64,000 nt of DNA from Thereva unica (GCA_949987705.1 OX465282.1:40016039-40080038); one strand, 5' to 3'. Counted from the first letter of the stretch, positions 42,760-53,966 are shown. Numbers and translations are program-made. The notes: generated by a model not told the origin, from the letters alone.

Positions 42760-44064
42760 TAATTTGGTTAAAGATGGTGGGATAAATGTTAACTTCATCC
42801 TAGACGATGTTTTCTGCTGCAAGGTAGGTGACTCTGTCAATTGTGATCTCTTCTATTTGTTGATTGGGTCCGCAAGTGGTGAATATAGATGTTTATCAGG
42901 ACAATGTGATTCGGCGCTCTGGTTGGAAAATTTCTAGAGTGGTTCTTTCCAAGACTTCACAATTAGCTCATTTATTATTTATAAGTTTGCCTAAACAATT
43001 AGAATCGACGGTTTTTTCCTGTTGTACTGATTCTAATATATTCCTTCAATTTTAGTGCATTTTGTGACGTAATACTGAATATTATTACTAAGGAAGATAT
43101 AAGGTTTTGTTTGGATCATTTTGGTCTGATTTATTGGTAATGGTAAAACATGGAATAGAGAGAACACGATTCATTGGATAATATAGTTATTGGGATGTTG
43201 AAAGTTGAAGATAATATTGGTGTTGTTGAAGTAAGCCTGTAGCTCTAGTAGTTCATATATATCGTTGGTTTACAAGCAGAATTCACTAAGTACAATTTTT
43301 CAAGTTTTCAGTTTTTTATACTAAATCTAAAAAACAATGTATACTGAGCCGATTACTATTATATGCCATTACAAAATTTTCAGAGACACAAACATCTTAA
43401 ATATCGATTTACTAAAAACTATGGTTTTTGACTTAGTGATTTCTGCTTTTAAACCCGCGATATGTATGTTCAAAAGATTTTATTTCTATTTTATGGTTTT
43501 TAAAAATGAGGTATTACTGAGAGTTATCACATTAGTTGAACTTAAAATTTGTTTGGAGATAATATTTAATTTTTCAAGAACTAAAGCTTCGGGCATACTG
43601 TTTAAATTATTAGAGAGCAAATCTATATTGTGATGATTTAAAAATTGGAAGTATCTGAAATGTATATTTTCAGTTTTGATTGTATTTTTAAATTGACTGC
43701 GTCTTCTTAAGATAATCTGTATTTGTTTCTTTTTGGGTATTAATGTGTTTTGTTATGTTCTCAAATCTTAGGCTTTTGATTTCTTTACTAATTCGAATGG
43801 CATCATTAGAGTCCATATTTCCCGTAATAGTCTTCAGTACTGTACCTAAACCGTCCATTAATCCTCTTTTTACTCTGTTCCTAGGTATTAAAGTTTTCAA
43901 TCTGTGTTTGAGTTCGTCTAACTAACAGATTGGTTATTTTTAAGGAGTCTGCTTCGTTTGAATCTGAGAAAGTCTTTAATGAGTCTGTTATCTTTTTTAT
44001 GTTTTCTTCATATTTATCCAATTGTAGTAGGTTACTTTGTCCTTTTATAAGCTTAGCAGTCCCT
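42760..44064 (-). pseudogene. Errantivirus-like env relic, C-terminal part
   Basis: On the - strand, 43900-43688 holds a basic cleavage-type motif (RVKR) followed at once by a Gly-rich hydrophobic stretch, the arrangement at the fusion-peptide border of insect errantivirus (gypsy-type) envelope proteins. Frames downstream keep a Leu/Ile/Asn-rich helical region (43660-43490) and a cysteine-bearing segment (43060-42790). Stops and shifts break it throughout. The pol half of the same relic is at 51216-52690, separated by the 44065-51215 insertion. Confidence 0.65.
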
Positions 44065-44659
44065 CAGCCTTACCAACTCTACTTCTTTTTGTGTAGATCT
44101 ACGTATTTTAGGCCTTTCTAGCAAACCTACGAGCATCGACTTCTAAATCTACGTATTTTCAATTAAATTTTACAAAAAAAAATTATTGTTTGCAAGTAAG
44201 AATTTAACCATGCCGTTTATACAACTCGCCGGATCGTCCGCGGATGGAATTTTATTCGGATTTGACGTTTGGCGTATTATAGAATCCGTCGAATGAAAAA
44301 TAACCAAATGACGGTAATGCAGTGTGAAAAATTTATATTGTAGAATCCGCTCGTGAATCACACTCTATACAAAAATTTTCATTACAAATCCGCATCAAAT
44401 TTACTGCGGAAGTGAAAAATTTCGGTGTAGTTTTTTTCAATGGAGACTTATAAAATATGAATTTAAATGTTTTTAATTATACTGTCAATTATGAACAAAA
44501 TAAGTTTACAAATAAAATTCTTTACACACAACGAACCGAGTTCAGTTTGAAGAAATGGTTCGAATGATAAAAACGCATCCGGATATATCTGTGAGAGGAA
44601 ATCAGTTGGTGTTTTTATTGTAAACTACACAGGTACGAGGTAGGCACTGTACCACCCGC

Positions 44660-44931
44660 ATCCAACAAGATATGAATTCGTTTGTTAATAGAACAACTCG
44701 GCTGTGGAATAATCTCTCGCAGTCAGTATTTCCGAGCTCCTACAACATCCAAGAGTTCAAACGCAGGGTTCATCACCACCTTCTTCAATTCCCTCCCGTT
44801 CCTTTATAACCCCTCCAACCCCCTCCCCGTACTAAGCTTACTGCTAGACATTGCACCATGACGTGACAAATGACATGACGGACTAGTAGTACAAAGGGTG
44901 AGCTTAGCACTGCCACATAAAAAAAAAGTGG
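44660..44931 (+). mobile_element. LINE family B, 5'-truncated copy
   Basis: ATATGAATTCGTTTGTTAAT through CTCCTACAACATCCAAGAGT matches the C-terminal coding part of the 23272-23830 copy. Then come CTAGACATTGCACCATGACG and the end CACTGCCACAT plus nine A's. Only about 270 bp is present. Confidence 0.8.
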
Positions 44932-45520
44932 TCTTCGTACATTTATTAATATTAGGGGAGTAGATGAAGTTAATTAAAATAATATTTAGACATTAAATAA
45001 TTGTGTGATTGGTTCAAAATATCCTTGACTTTAGAGTATTTTCAATAATTACATATTAACAAACTACTTATGGGATAGTATAAGATAAACAGTTGCAACT
45101 AAGTATTAATATATTATTATTATAATGGTTAATTTGAAGACAAGTTAGATGAGCCTCACGAGCCATAGCCTCATCCAAGTGGTCTTCATACAGTTATATT
45201 ATTATATTCCGTGACTCCTCTTGACTTCTTCAATCCTCCAACATGAGGAACATAATGTATATAAGCACTTCATAGATCCAAGGCATTAAATAAGATGATG
45301 ATTTTTCTCCTTCGTCCGTAATTAGCTGGTTCTCCTTTTAACCCATTATATCTCCTCGGTTTCTTTGTTTCGATCTAATTGGTTAAAATTTCACCGTAAC
45401 ACGTTTTCTTTTAAATTCTATAACTTATAACTTTATTTATTTAAATTCATTTAAATTAATACATTAACTTTTTGAAAAACTTTGTTCCTAACGTTACTTT
45501 TACAGGTTAGCTTTTATGCG
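44932..45520. other. No recognised gene
   Basis: AT-rich interior of the 44209-45743 element. I see no coding frame with a recognisable domain. Confidence 0.4.
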
Positions 45521-45743
45521 ACCACGTTTTGGTTTTGAGATGCCTTCCATCTCGACACTTGCGTTCGCTTCGACGCTCACCAAGCGAATCGAAAATATCG
45601 TGCAAAAATTTCACCACTAGAAATTGCAGTTTCAGTGGATCGATAATGCAGAATTCCGTCGGATTCTATAATCCAAATATTTTCAAATGCGGATCGGATG
45701 TTCTCCCGTCGCAGAAAATCCGGCAAGTTGTATAATCGGCATG

Positions 45744-46214
45744 AACGATTTATTAAAAATTCTTTTCATATAATTTAAGCAAATATTGAAATCTTATTCT
45801 GAAAAGCGCATTAAAAAAAATTCAGAGTCAACAGAAGATCAATTAAAATTATTTAATACCAATATGTACAAATGTAAACAAAACATGTAACAACTTTATA
45901 GATTTCCTTCCGAATCTGGAAGTTGATTTGCTTCTTCACACAAGAAATTCTTTATGCATGTGCGGCAATTTTTGCAAATACAAAATACAGAGATTATTTT
46001 GAATGTTTTTTTCACTTTTTTTTAGGAATTTCTGATTTCCGTCTGGTCTACCTGTCTCAACCCATTACCATAAGGTTATGCCGATACTTATCTGCGGGTA
46101 ATTTTATAAGAACAAATGCTAGTTTCCAAATTGCTTCTACAGACAATTCTTCTAGACATATCAGTCTGATATCGGTATTGGCATTTTTCTTCGACTAGAA
46201 TATGTACATATGTA
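45744..46214. other. No recognised gene
   Basis: AT-rich sequence between the MITE and the Ty3 element, part of the 7-bp-duplication transposon. A - strand frame with SVEAIWKLAFVLIK is readable near 46100-46170 but is too short to place. Confidence 0.35.
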
Positions 46215-46388
46215 TGTGGGATAGGAATAAGGGGTCACTCTCGATTGGGCATACGAAGTAAGTGGAAGTAGAACGTGGACGTGGATAATTTACTATTTAG
46301 TTTTCTAATCACTAAATTTGTTATATATTGGATTAATTATAACTTTCTTATTTTCTTAAAAATTGTTCGGGTTTTATTTGATCCCACA
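46215..46388 (+). repeat. 5' LTR of the Ty3 element
   Basis: 174 bp, TG...CA ends, reads the same as the 3' LTR base for base. Promoter elements are not obvious; TATATATTGG near 46323 could serve as a TATA region. Confidence 0.95.
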
Positions 46389-46390
46389 AA

Positions 46391-46408
46391 TGGGGGCTCA
46401 ACCGGGAT
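46391..46408 (+). promoter_or_regulatory. Primer-binding site, tRNA-Pro-like
   Basis: TGGGGGCTCAACCGGGAT begins two bases after the LTR. It matches the common proline-tRNA primer site in 16 of 18 positions, the two differences being the central AA. Confidence 0.7.
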
Positions 46409-46524
46409 CACCTAAAATTGAACAATCAAATTCAAAGTGGAAAGTGGACACGTTATATTAATTTATATAATTTTATAAGGGCGGAAAATTTAAAAAAAAA
46501 AAAACACCCAAAGTGAAATAAAAA

Positions 46525-46822
46525 GTACGGTCGAAACATAAAATGCAGTGAAATTTAATAAGTACAGCTACGAATTAAAAATAATAAACAAAAAAATCAC
46601 ACACAAAAGAATATCATCTGTTGAACTGATAAGTACGGTTGTGAGTAAAAAAAAAATAAGAGAGAATTCGAGAAACACATGGTGAACAAAGCAATACGGT
46701 TGTTGCATGGAATTGAAAAGTACGGTTGTTACTTGAAAGTGAAAAGTATGGTTGCAAATTTCGAAAATTTATGGAAAACGAAAGAATACGGTTGCGACTT
46801 GAAAGTGAACGAGTACGGTGGT
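46525..46822 (+). repeat. Seven RTACGGTTG-type repeats in the Ty3 leader
   Basis: Words of the form GTACGGTTG, ATACGGTTG or close variants start at 46525, 46632, 46694, 46720, 46746, 46786 and 46813. Most are embedded in a longer theme with TTGAAAGTGAA between them. They lie between the primer site and the Gag start. The role is unknown: packaging, translation control or protein binding are options. Confidence 0.75.
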
Positions 46823-46931
46823 AGATTTCAAAAGTGGACAGTTTAATAAAGTAGACAATAATCAAGCGATCTTGAAGGAAGTGGACAATAAAACGAGACG
46901 ATTTGAATACTTTAATTAGTAAAAAGTGAAT

Positions 46932-49900
46932 ATGAGTAGTCATAAACAAAAGCGGATGCAAAGAAGTGATACGGCGGTCGACGATGGTTATACGCGGATG
47001 AGTTGCGATAATGACTATAAATTTAGTTTTTCCGATATCGAAGGTGTAATTAAAAAATTTTCAGGAGACAATTCTATGAGTGTAAGAAAGTGGATTGAAG
47101 ATTTTGAAGCTCATGCGGACGCGTTTAAGTGGAACGAGCTCCAGAAATTTATATTTAGTAGACGTTGTCTTACCGGTGCCGCTAAGCTCTTTGTAGAATG
47201 CGAGTGCAAGCCTACAAATTACCGGGATTTAAAACGGGATTTATATGAAGAATTCGGTACTAAAGCGAGTGCAGCAGAAGTACACAAACTATTACGCGAC
47301 AGAAAAAAAGGTTCAAACGAAACTTCGCGAGAATATTTGTACCGAATGCTTGATATTTCATCACAAGCGGATATTGACGATATTTCAATAATCGGGTATA
47401 TAGTTGACGGTATTAAAGATTCGCCAAATAATAAATCTATATTATACGGTTGTAAAACTATAAAAGAGCTTAAGGAACGGTTGTTAATATACGACAAAAT
47501 TAAAAGTGACTGTAGTAAGCAAATTGCTGAAAATAAACCGGAAGTCAGTAAAACGAAAAATAATAATTATAAACGTTTCGAAAGCAAAAATAATCGCAAC
47601 TGTTTTAATTGCGGATCCGCCTCGCACGAATTTCATACGTGTCCCGAAAAGGAAAAGGGGCCAAAGTGCTTTAGATGTAACCAGTTCGGACATAAAAGCC
47701 CGGAATGCAAAAACAATTTGAAAGCTGAAGTCAACATCTTAAGGAAAAAGGGGAGGCGTCATCCAGTAAAGATCAATGGAGTCAATTTTGATGCACTCAT
47801 TGACACAGGAAGTGACATTTGCGTTTTAAAAGAATCTCTTTTTAAATATATTAAACCTAAATATATTAATAAAAATTTTCGTTTATCCGTAGTTGGGGTA
47901 GGAGCCAATGTTACCACGAAAGGTTCCTGTATAGTAGATGTTGAGATAGATGGAGTAATTTTCGAAAATACAGAAATCCATCTAATAAGCGACACTCATC
48001 TGAAGCCGGACTTTTTAATAGGTATGGACCTTCTAGTTAAGGCAAAGCTTACCGTTGACGGAGGAAAGGTAAGCATCGGAAAGGCAACTCCAGTTAATGA
48101 AGACGAAAAAGAGTCCGAGGAAGAATATCCACCCAAAACAGGCTGTTTCTTATCCGAAATTTTAATTGATAATGCAGAGGAGGAATATTCACCTGATTTG
48201 ACACATATTAAAAATCGATCCATTTCAGAGAAAATTCATTCATTGGTAAACACTTACCAACCGCAGTCACCAGAGACGACACCAATACAAATGAAGATAA
48301 CCCCGATAGATGATACACCCGTCTTTCAAAGTCCCAGAAGATTTCCCATACGAGAACAGGAAGTTATAAATAAACAGGTGGAAGAATGGTTAAGAAATGG
48401 AGTGGTAACCGAAAGCACATCAGACTACGCTAGTCCGGTAGTCTTGGTTAGAAAAAAAGATGGATCCCACCGATTGTGTGTGGATTTTAGGATGGTAAAT
48501 AAGAGAATTCACAAGGATCATTATCCTTTACCGGTGATAGAGGACCAAATCGATCGACTCCAAGAAGCAAGCCTCTTCACAACGTTGGACCTCGAAAATG
48601 GATTTTTTCATGTGACAATAGAACCCCAGAGTCGCAAGTTTACGGCCTTTGTAACTCAGCAAGGCCAATACGAATTTTTACGGGTTCCTTTTGGACTCTG
48701 TAATTCACCGAGCGTATTCCAACGATATATAAATTTTGTATTTAAGGATTTGATCAAGCAAGGTATTGTAATTGTGTATATAGATGATATTATTATTCCC
48801 GCTAGGTCAGCAGAAGAAGGTATTATTAAACTCGAATTGGTTCTAGAAGTAGCAGCGAAAAACGGTTTAAGCATCAAATGGAGTAAATGTCAATTTTTGA
48901 AATCGGAAGTAGAATATCTTGGACAAATTGTGAAGGAAGGAACAGTTTCACCCTCACCCACGAAAACAAAAGCAGTTATTAAGTTTCCCGTGCCGAAAAC
49001 CCCTAAGCAATTACAAAGCTTTTTAGGTTTGAGCGGTTATTTTCGTAAATTTATTTTGAACTACGCAATTATAGCAAGGCCCTTAAGTGATTTATTAAAA
49101 AAGGGAGTAAAATTTGAAATGAAGGAAGAGCAGTTAAATGCTTTTGAAAAACTAAAGCAAACGTTGACGACAAAGCCTGTGTTAAAATTATTTAAGTATG
49201 GCGACTATACTGAACTTCATACCGACGCCAGCAAACAAGGATATGCAGCAATACTTTTGCAACGTAGTGAAGTCGATAGCAAACTGCATCCAGTCCATTA
49301 TATGAGCAGGAAAACGAATGAGGTTCAACAGCGTTATAGCAGTTATGAATTAGAAGTCCTTGCCATCATAGAAGCCGTAAAAAAATTTAGAATATATCTT
49401 ATTGGAACAAAATTTAAGTTGATCACAGATTGTCAGGCGTTCACACAAACACTGAAGAAGAAAGATTTAGTTACACGAATTGCTCGCTGGGCACTCCTTC
49501 TACAAGAGTTTGACTATGAGGTGGAGCATAGATCAGGATCCAGAATACAGCACGTAGATGCTCTTAGCAGGAACGCTATTGTCATGCCAGTGCAAACGAA
49601 TTCGAATATGTTAGACCAACTACGGGAGCTACAAAATAAAGATGAGAAGTTGAGCGCAATTATGGAATTATTAAACCACGGTCCGTACAAGGATTTTGTC
49701 ATTCATCACGAGATCCTGTGTAAAGATGTGGAAGGAAAGCTGTTGTATGTTGTGCCGGAGAATATGAAAAATAATATTGTTAAGGCTGCACACGAAGAAG
49801 GTCATTTTCACTATCGAAAACTGAAAGAAAAAATAGAGGAACAATTCTATATCTCTGACTTAAAACGTAGGATTGACTTGTGTATCTCCAATTGCATCAA

Positions 49901-50879
49901 ATGTATCTTAGCGGAAAGGAAATCTGGAAAGCCCGAAGGTCTATTGAACGCCATACCTAAAGGAGAACGGCCTTTAGATACATTTCATTTGGATCATCTG
50001 GGACCACTGAGTACAACTAAGAAGGGATACAAGTACATTTTAGCGATAATCGATGGGTTTACGAAGTTTTCCTGGCTTTTTCCTACAAAGACATTGAATT
50101 CAGACGAGGTGATGAAGAAATGCGAAGTTATTGCAGACACTTTTGGATATCCAACGCGAATTATTACTGATAGAGGGGGTGCATTCACCTCTAATTCTTT
50201 CCGTGAGTATTGTAAGAATCACGATATTAAACTATATTTCGTTACAGCAGGAGTTCCACGTGGCAACGGTCAAGTTGAAAGGCTACATACGATAGTTATA
50301 GCTGCATTAACGAAGCTCTCAATGGATAATCCAGAAAAGTGGTATACGCAATTAGGACCCTTACAGAAAGTCCTAAATAACACGTTTCAACGGGCAGTAC
50401 AGACGACACCTTTCGAACTACTAGTAGGAATCCGAATGAAAACAGAAAGAGATAAACAATTGATGGAAATTGTGGAACAAGAGTACGTAAAACTATTCGA
50501 AGAACAAAGAAATGATCTCAGGGAAAAAGCCAAGCAAGCTATATCCAAAATACAGGACGAAAATAGAAGGCAGTTCAACCGAGGACGAAAAAAGGCTGTA
50601 GAATATCAGGTCAACGATCTCGTTGCGATCGAAAGAACACAATTCGGCGTAGGTTTAAAGATAAGACCGAAATTCCTCGGTCCATACAAGGTTACAGCGA
50701 AAAAAGGATTTGATCGTTATCTGGTTGAAAAGGTCGGAGAACACGAAGGACCAGGAGTAACAACGACAAGCGCAGATAAAATGAAAAGGTGGAGTGATGA
50801 AGAAGATATTCTCTGCGAGGACGAAGATGATCTGTCGGTGGAAATGGTAGAAGATTCTTCCCCAGTACAGGAAGAGTAA
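46932..50879 (+). CDS. Gag-Pol polyprotein of the Ty3 element
   Basis: A single frame of 1,315 residues from the ATG at 46932 (an upstream GTG is in frame but unlikely) to TAA at 50877-50879. Order: Gag; two CCHC zinc knuckles (CFNCGSASHEFHTC and CFRCNQFGHKSPEC, about residues 217-255); protease with LIDTGSD (about 290); RT with VYIDDII (about 615); RNase H with HTDASKQGYAAILL (about 762); integrase with an HHCC finger, LDHLGPLS (about 1018) and TDRGGAF (about 1077); and a C-terminal KFLGPYKV module of the GPY/F type. All catalytic residues are present and no stop or shift is seen, so the element may be active. Gag and Pol share one frame without a visible frameshift site. Confidence 0.95.
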   Translation: MSSHKQKRMQRSDTAVDDGYTRMSCDNDYKFSFSDIEGVIKKFSGDNSMSVRKWIEDFEAHADAFKWNELQKFIFSRRCLTGAAKLFVECECKPTNYRDLKRDLYEEFGTKASAAEVHKLLRDRKKGSNETSREYLYRMLDISSQADIDDISIIGYIVDGIKDSPNNKSILYGCKTIKELKERLLIYDKIKSDCSKQIAENKPEVSKTKNNNYKRFESKNNRNCFNCGSASHEFHTCPEKEKGPKCFRCNQFGHKSPECKNNLKAEVNILRKKGRRHPVKINGVNFDALIDTGSDICVLKESLFKYIKPKYINKNFRLSVVGVGANVTTKGSCIVDVEIDGVIFENTEIHLISDTHLKPDFLIGMDLLVKAKLTVDGGKVSIGKATPVNEDEKESEEEYPPKTGCFLSEILIDNAEEEYSPDLTHIKNRSISEKIHSLVNTYQPQSPETTPIQMKITPIDDTPVFQSPRRFPIREQEVINKQVEEWLRNGVVTESTSDYASPVVLVRKKDGSHRLCVDFRMVNKRIHKDHYPLPVIEDQIDRLQEASLFTTLDLENGFFHVTIEPQSRKFTAFVTQQGQYEFLRVPFGLCNSPSVFQRYINFVFKDLIKQGIVIVYIDDIIIPARSAEEGIIKLELVLEVAAKNGLSIKWSKCQFLKSEVEYLGQIVKEGTVSPSPTKTKAVIKFPVPKTPKQLQSFLGLSGYFRKFILNYAIIARPLSDLLKKGVKFEMKEEQLNAFEKLKQTLTTKPVLKLFKYGDYTELHTDASKQGYAAILLQRSEVDSKLHPVHYMSRKTNEVQQRYSSYELEVLAIIEAVKKFRIYLIGTKFKLITDCQAFTQTLKKKDLVTRIARWALLLQEFDYEVEHRSGSRIQHVDALSRNAIVMPVQTNSNMLDQLRELQNKDEKLSAIMELLNHGPYKDFVIHHEILCKDVEGKLLYVVPENMKNNIVKAAHEEGHFHYRKLKEKIEEQFYISDLKRRIDLCISNCIKCILAERKSGKPEGLLNAIPKGERPLDTFHLDHLGPLSTTKKGYKYILAIIDGFTKFSWLFPTKTLNSDEVMKKCEVIADTFGYPTRIITDRGGAFTSNSFREYCKNHDIKLYFVTAGVPRGNGQVERLHTIVIAALTKLSMDNPEKWYTQLGPLQKVLNNTFQRAVQTTPFELLVGIRMKTERDKQLMEIVEQEYVKLFEEQRNDLREKAKQAISKIQDENRRQFNRGRKKAVEYQVNDLVAIERTQFGVGLKIRPKFLGPYKVTAKKGFDRYLVEKVGEHEGPGVTTTSADKMKRWSDEEDILCEDEDDLSVEMVEDSSPVQEE

Positions 50880-50923
50880 TTTTCACGATCTTCAGGGGCT
50901 GCAGATCGCTTAAGGTGGCCGGA

Positions 50924-51097
50924 TGTGGGATAGGAATAAGGGGTCACTCTCGATTGGGCATACGAAGTAAGTGGAAGTAGAACGTGGACGTGGATAATTT
51001 ACTATTTAGTTTTCTAATCACTAAATTTGTTATATATTGGATTAATTATAACTTTCTTATTTTCTTAAAAATTGTTCGGGTTTTATTTGATCCCACA
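50924..51097 (+). repeat. 3' LTR of the Ty3 element
   Basis: The same 174 bp as the 5' LTR. Just before it (50890-50923) there is a mixed purine stretch ending AAGGTGGCCGGA, a weak candidate polypurine tract. Confidence 0.95.
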
Positions 51098-51215
51098 TGT
51101 ATGTATAAGAAATTAGTACGTAGATCTACGAATTTTTAATGGCAGGTTTTTATGAGATCTACTTACTTTTCAACTCAAGTCTACACATTTTTCTAAATTT
51201 GGGTTGGCAACGCTG

Positions 51216-52690
51216 AGTCCCTAGATTCGTTGGGAGAATTCCCTTGCTGTTCGCTATGTTTTGGATTTCTATTCTCTGTCCTGACGCGAGAGTTCTGATC
51301 GTGAAATATACGATCTTTTTAATTTCGATTTAAGAAGTTTTTTATTTGCACTAGTAATAATAGTTACTTTATTATTTTTATTAATGTTGTGTATTTTAAA
51401 CCTATTAGTTAATTTATTTCTTCTACACTTTTTTTCTGTAAACTACGCTACCTTTATTAGTTCTGAGTATTCCCATTTTTTCTTAATTTTCTCTAAATTT
51501 TTAATTGCTTGCTTTTCTATTTTAGATTTTATAGAAGGATATATTTATTCTTGGAATTCATTGAGTATTCATGTGTATTTCTATTTTCTACATTACATAT
51601 TTATGCCGTAAAAGACTTAGGGGTCAATTTTGTTGCAGAATGGAGGCATTATGATATGTAATAAGGGTTTCGTTCATAATTTCGTCAGGATCCCTTTATG
51701 TTTATTATAGATAATTCTATATATTTCTGTTAACGTCGAAAGTAGTCTCTCAACAGGTGAGTTTCTTCTGCTTTGTTGATATGATGTAGTGTGAAGGTCA
51801 ATGCTATATTGTTTGCAAAAATCTTTGAAGATCGTTGCCGTGAATTCAGTACCTTGGTCGGTGAAATTTTTTTTTTGGAATGCCATGTAAGCTTAAGTGT
51901 TTTAAGTTTTTTATGATTGTTAAACTGTTTCTAAAGGGTAATGTATATGCAGCTACAAATTTGGAAAATTTGTCTAAAATATTGAAGATTTGTTTTCCGT
52001 TTATGGAATATACATACATACATATATCAATGTGCAGGATATCAAGAGGCTTGTTAGGAATTACCGCTATCATATGTTTTTCTTTGGGGTGGTTTCTATC
52101 GTATTTAAGAATTTGACAACTCTCTTTTAAGGTGTAGGAGGGTTCCATTTATACCTCTGTGGTTGAAATTAAGGTGGTATTCATGGATAATCCTGTCTCG
52201 TTCGTCATTCTCTTGAATGTCGGTAAGTAGTTCTGTACATCTGACTATTTTAAAGGTCTTTAATTGCGAGAAGTACTTGGAATACACTGATTGAACGTAC
52301 ACTGATGTAAATAACACCTAAACGGAAGGTACTTTTTTGGTATTCTGTAGAATTCTCCGCTGTTTATTTTTAAAGGGCATCTCTAATATTGTTTGTGGTA
52401 TGCTATTGGAAATCTTTATAATTAATTTAAGCAAAATTCGTTAGAGGCCTTTCGGAGATAAGAATCCCTTCATCCATATTTTCTCTCGCAGATTTGATTC
52501 GTTATTAGTCAGTATCGAGGTGTTGATACCTCCAGAATTTGACTCAGAGACATGTTGGATTTCTTTGGGTTGGATTCTACTCAAGGCATCTGCATTGGAG
52601 TTGAGTGACCCCTTTTTGTAGGTTATTTCGTAGTCAAATTATTCTAACTTGAGTCTTCAACGTACTAGCCCGGAGTTGGGAGGGCGACGG
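51216..52690 (-). pseudogene. Errantivirus-like pol relic (RNase H end and integrase)
   Basis: Read on the - strand: FDYEITYKKGSLNSNADALS (end of RNase H), then YHLNFNHRGINGTLLHLKRE (integrase zinc-finger region), PLDILHIDICM with the first catalytic Asp, NILDKFSKFVAAYTLPF, and FTDQGTEFTATIFKDFCKQY followed by NSPVERLLSTLTEIYRII. This is gypsy/17.6-type integrase. Several frames are needed and stops occur. The env relic at 42760-44064 is in the same orientation and would follow it directly if the 44065-51215 insertion were removed. Confidence 0.78.
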
Positions 52691-52739
52691 TACTCTACGT
52701 CACTCCTATGGTTTTGATAATGTAACACAAGCGCATGCC

Positions 52740-53500
52740 AGACCTTGTGTACATCATCGCCAACTGTTGTCCAATTCAATCAACAGGGACATCGAACGAA
52801 TTCTTGATTGGGGCCACAAGAACCGTGTCCAATGTAATGCACTAATAACGAAGTACGTCTCATCTCCAACAAAACTTTCACCGAACCTCTTTCTATTTCA
52901 GTGGACAACAAGACCGTAACGGCAGAACCCTCTCTAAACATCCTAGGCGTAACATTAGCTGAAGATCTGCGCTGGAATAACCACATATTCCAAAATGCTA
53001 AACAAGTATCCCAGTGTCTAGGATTCCTCAAAAGGTGCAAATTTCTCCTGGCAGGGCTATAATTTACAAGTCCTACATTCGTCCCCGTCTTGAACAGAAC
53101 TCGTATATCTGGGCCGGGGCCCCAAGAGCCATCTTAACTTGGCTGGACAAGGTGCAAAACCGCGCCCTCAAACTTATTGGTAACAGCGCCATTTGCTTTT
53201 CAATTGACTCATTAGGCCACCGTAGGAATGTAGCAGCTCTTGCAAAATTTTATCGCTTCTTTCATAATGACTGCTCCATTGAAATAAGTAACCTCATGCC
53301 TCCACGGCAACATTTATCCCGCAACACAAGACTTGCCCGCTCAGCTCACCCCCACAGCTTACAGCCCTTATCTTTTATACCTGTTATAACAAGAGCAACC
53401 TTCCAAAGACAGTATTCCCGAACTCATACAACATCCAAGAGTTCAAAGGTTCAAACGCAAGGTTCATCGCCACTTTCTGCAACACAAAGTGGTTTATTAT
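52740..53500 (+). pseudogene. LINE family B-like pol, C-terminal part
   Basis: Frames read ISVDNKTVTAEPSLNILGVT and IFQNAKQVSQCLGFLKRCK, then IYKSYIRPRLEQNSYIWAGA, TWLDKVQNRALKLIGNSAIC and GHRRNVAALAKFYRFFHNDC. These are the RT thumb and C-terminal blocks of a CR1/Jockey-like LINE, related to but diverged from the 23272-23830 copy. Frameshifts at about 53000 and 53390; 5'-truncated. Confidence 0.78.
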
Positions 53501-53539
53501 CATACTTTCAGGGTACATGGATATTGCTTCACCAAGAGT

Positions 53540-53966
53540 AACTTATTATCCTTACACGAGATATCAGTGTGGATTTACGAGTAATATTCTTTTATCTATG
53601 AAGCATTTGTGCATGTGTTAGTTTTCACGCCAAAAATATTTGTTGAACAAGTTGCAAAACTTTCCTCTTCTTTATGACCGAATTTTTATGTCAAAATTGA
53701 CTTTATTTAGTAGTTTTCGACAAAAGCTTATGTGTGAAAGAACAAAAAAGGCTAGAAGGTGGTGTAGCCGAAGCGTCACTTTAACAATTTCGGATAGGTG
53801 GAGCAAAAAAATTCGTTGCAATTCGAAACAAACGTTGGCAAACACGATAAATTTCATGCTTGCACACACTTACCCACGCTGTGTGCGTGTGTGGGGGAAT
53901 CATATGTCGGTTAATATGGTCACCCAGATATGTTCATAACTTTTACTTGCAATACAATGGCCAATG
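53540..53966. other. No recognised gene
   Basis: Non-coding sequence between LINE and MITE. The frame 53640-53939 shows no domain I recognise. Confidence 0.35.

Larger units (their letters stand above)
44209..45743. mobile_element. Harbinger-type MITE with internal LINE copy
   Basis: The ends CATGCCGTTTATACAACTCG and CAAGTTGTATAATCGGCATG are inverted repeats with AAC on both sides (44206-44208, 45744-45746). ATCCGC/GCGGAT words are iterated beside the ends. It contains a LINE B fragment at 44660-44931. No transposase. Confidence 0.75.
46215..51097 (+). mobile_element. Intact Ty3-type LTR retrotransposon
   Basis: A complete 4,883-bp element: two 174-bp LTRs (46215-46388 and 50924-51097) starting TGTGGGATAGG and ending TGATCCCACA, TGTA on both sides (46211-46214, 51098-51101), a primer-binding site, a leader with repeats and one open Gag-Pol frame. 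By eye I see no difference between the LTRs, so the insertion is very recent. No env gene follows pol. Confidence 0.95.
44065..51215. mobile_element. DNA transposon with 7-bp duplication, host of later insertions
   Basis: The ends CAGCCTTACCAAC at 44065 and GTTGGCAACGCTG ending at 51215 are inverted repeats (consensus CAGCSTTRCCAAC), flanked by AGTCCCT (44058-44064, 51216-51222). A palindromic GTAGATCTAC word is iterated next to both ends. Its own sequence is short: most of the span is later insertions (44209-45743, 46215-51097). A 7-bp duplication would fit the P superfamily; the end sequence also resembles some hAT elements. Confidence 0.75.

Noticed and set aside
43337..43633. 98-residue + strand open frame
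   Set aside because: It is antisense to the readable env relic on the - strand.
46926..46931. Upstream GTG as start of the Ty3 polyprotein
   Set aside because: Eukaryotic initiation is far more likely at the ATG at 46932, two codons later.
47219..50947. Many - strand open frames across the Ty3 element
   Set aside because: They are antisense shadows of the intact Gag-Pol frame.
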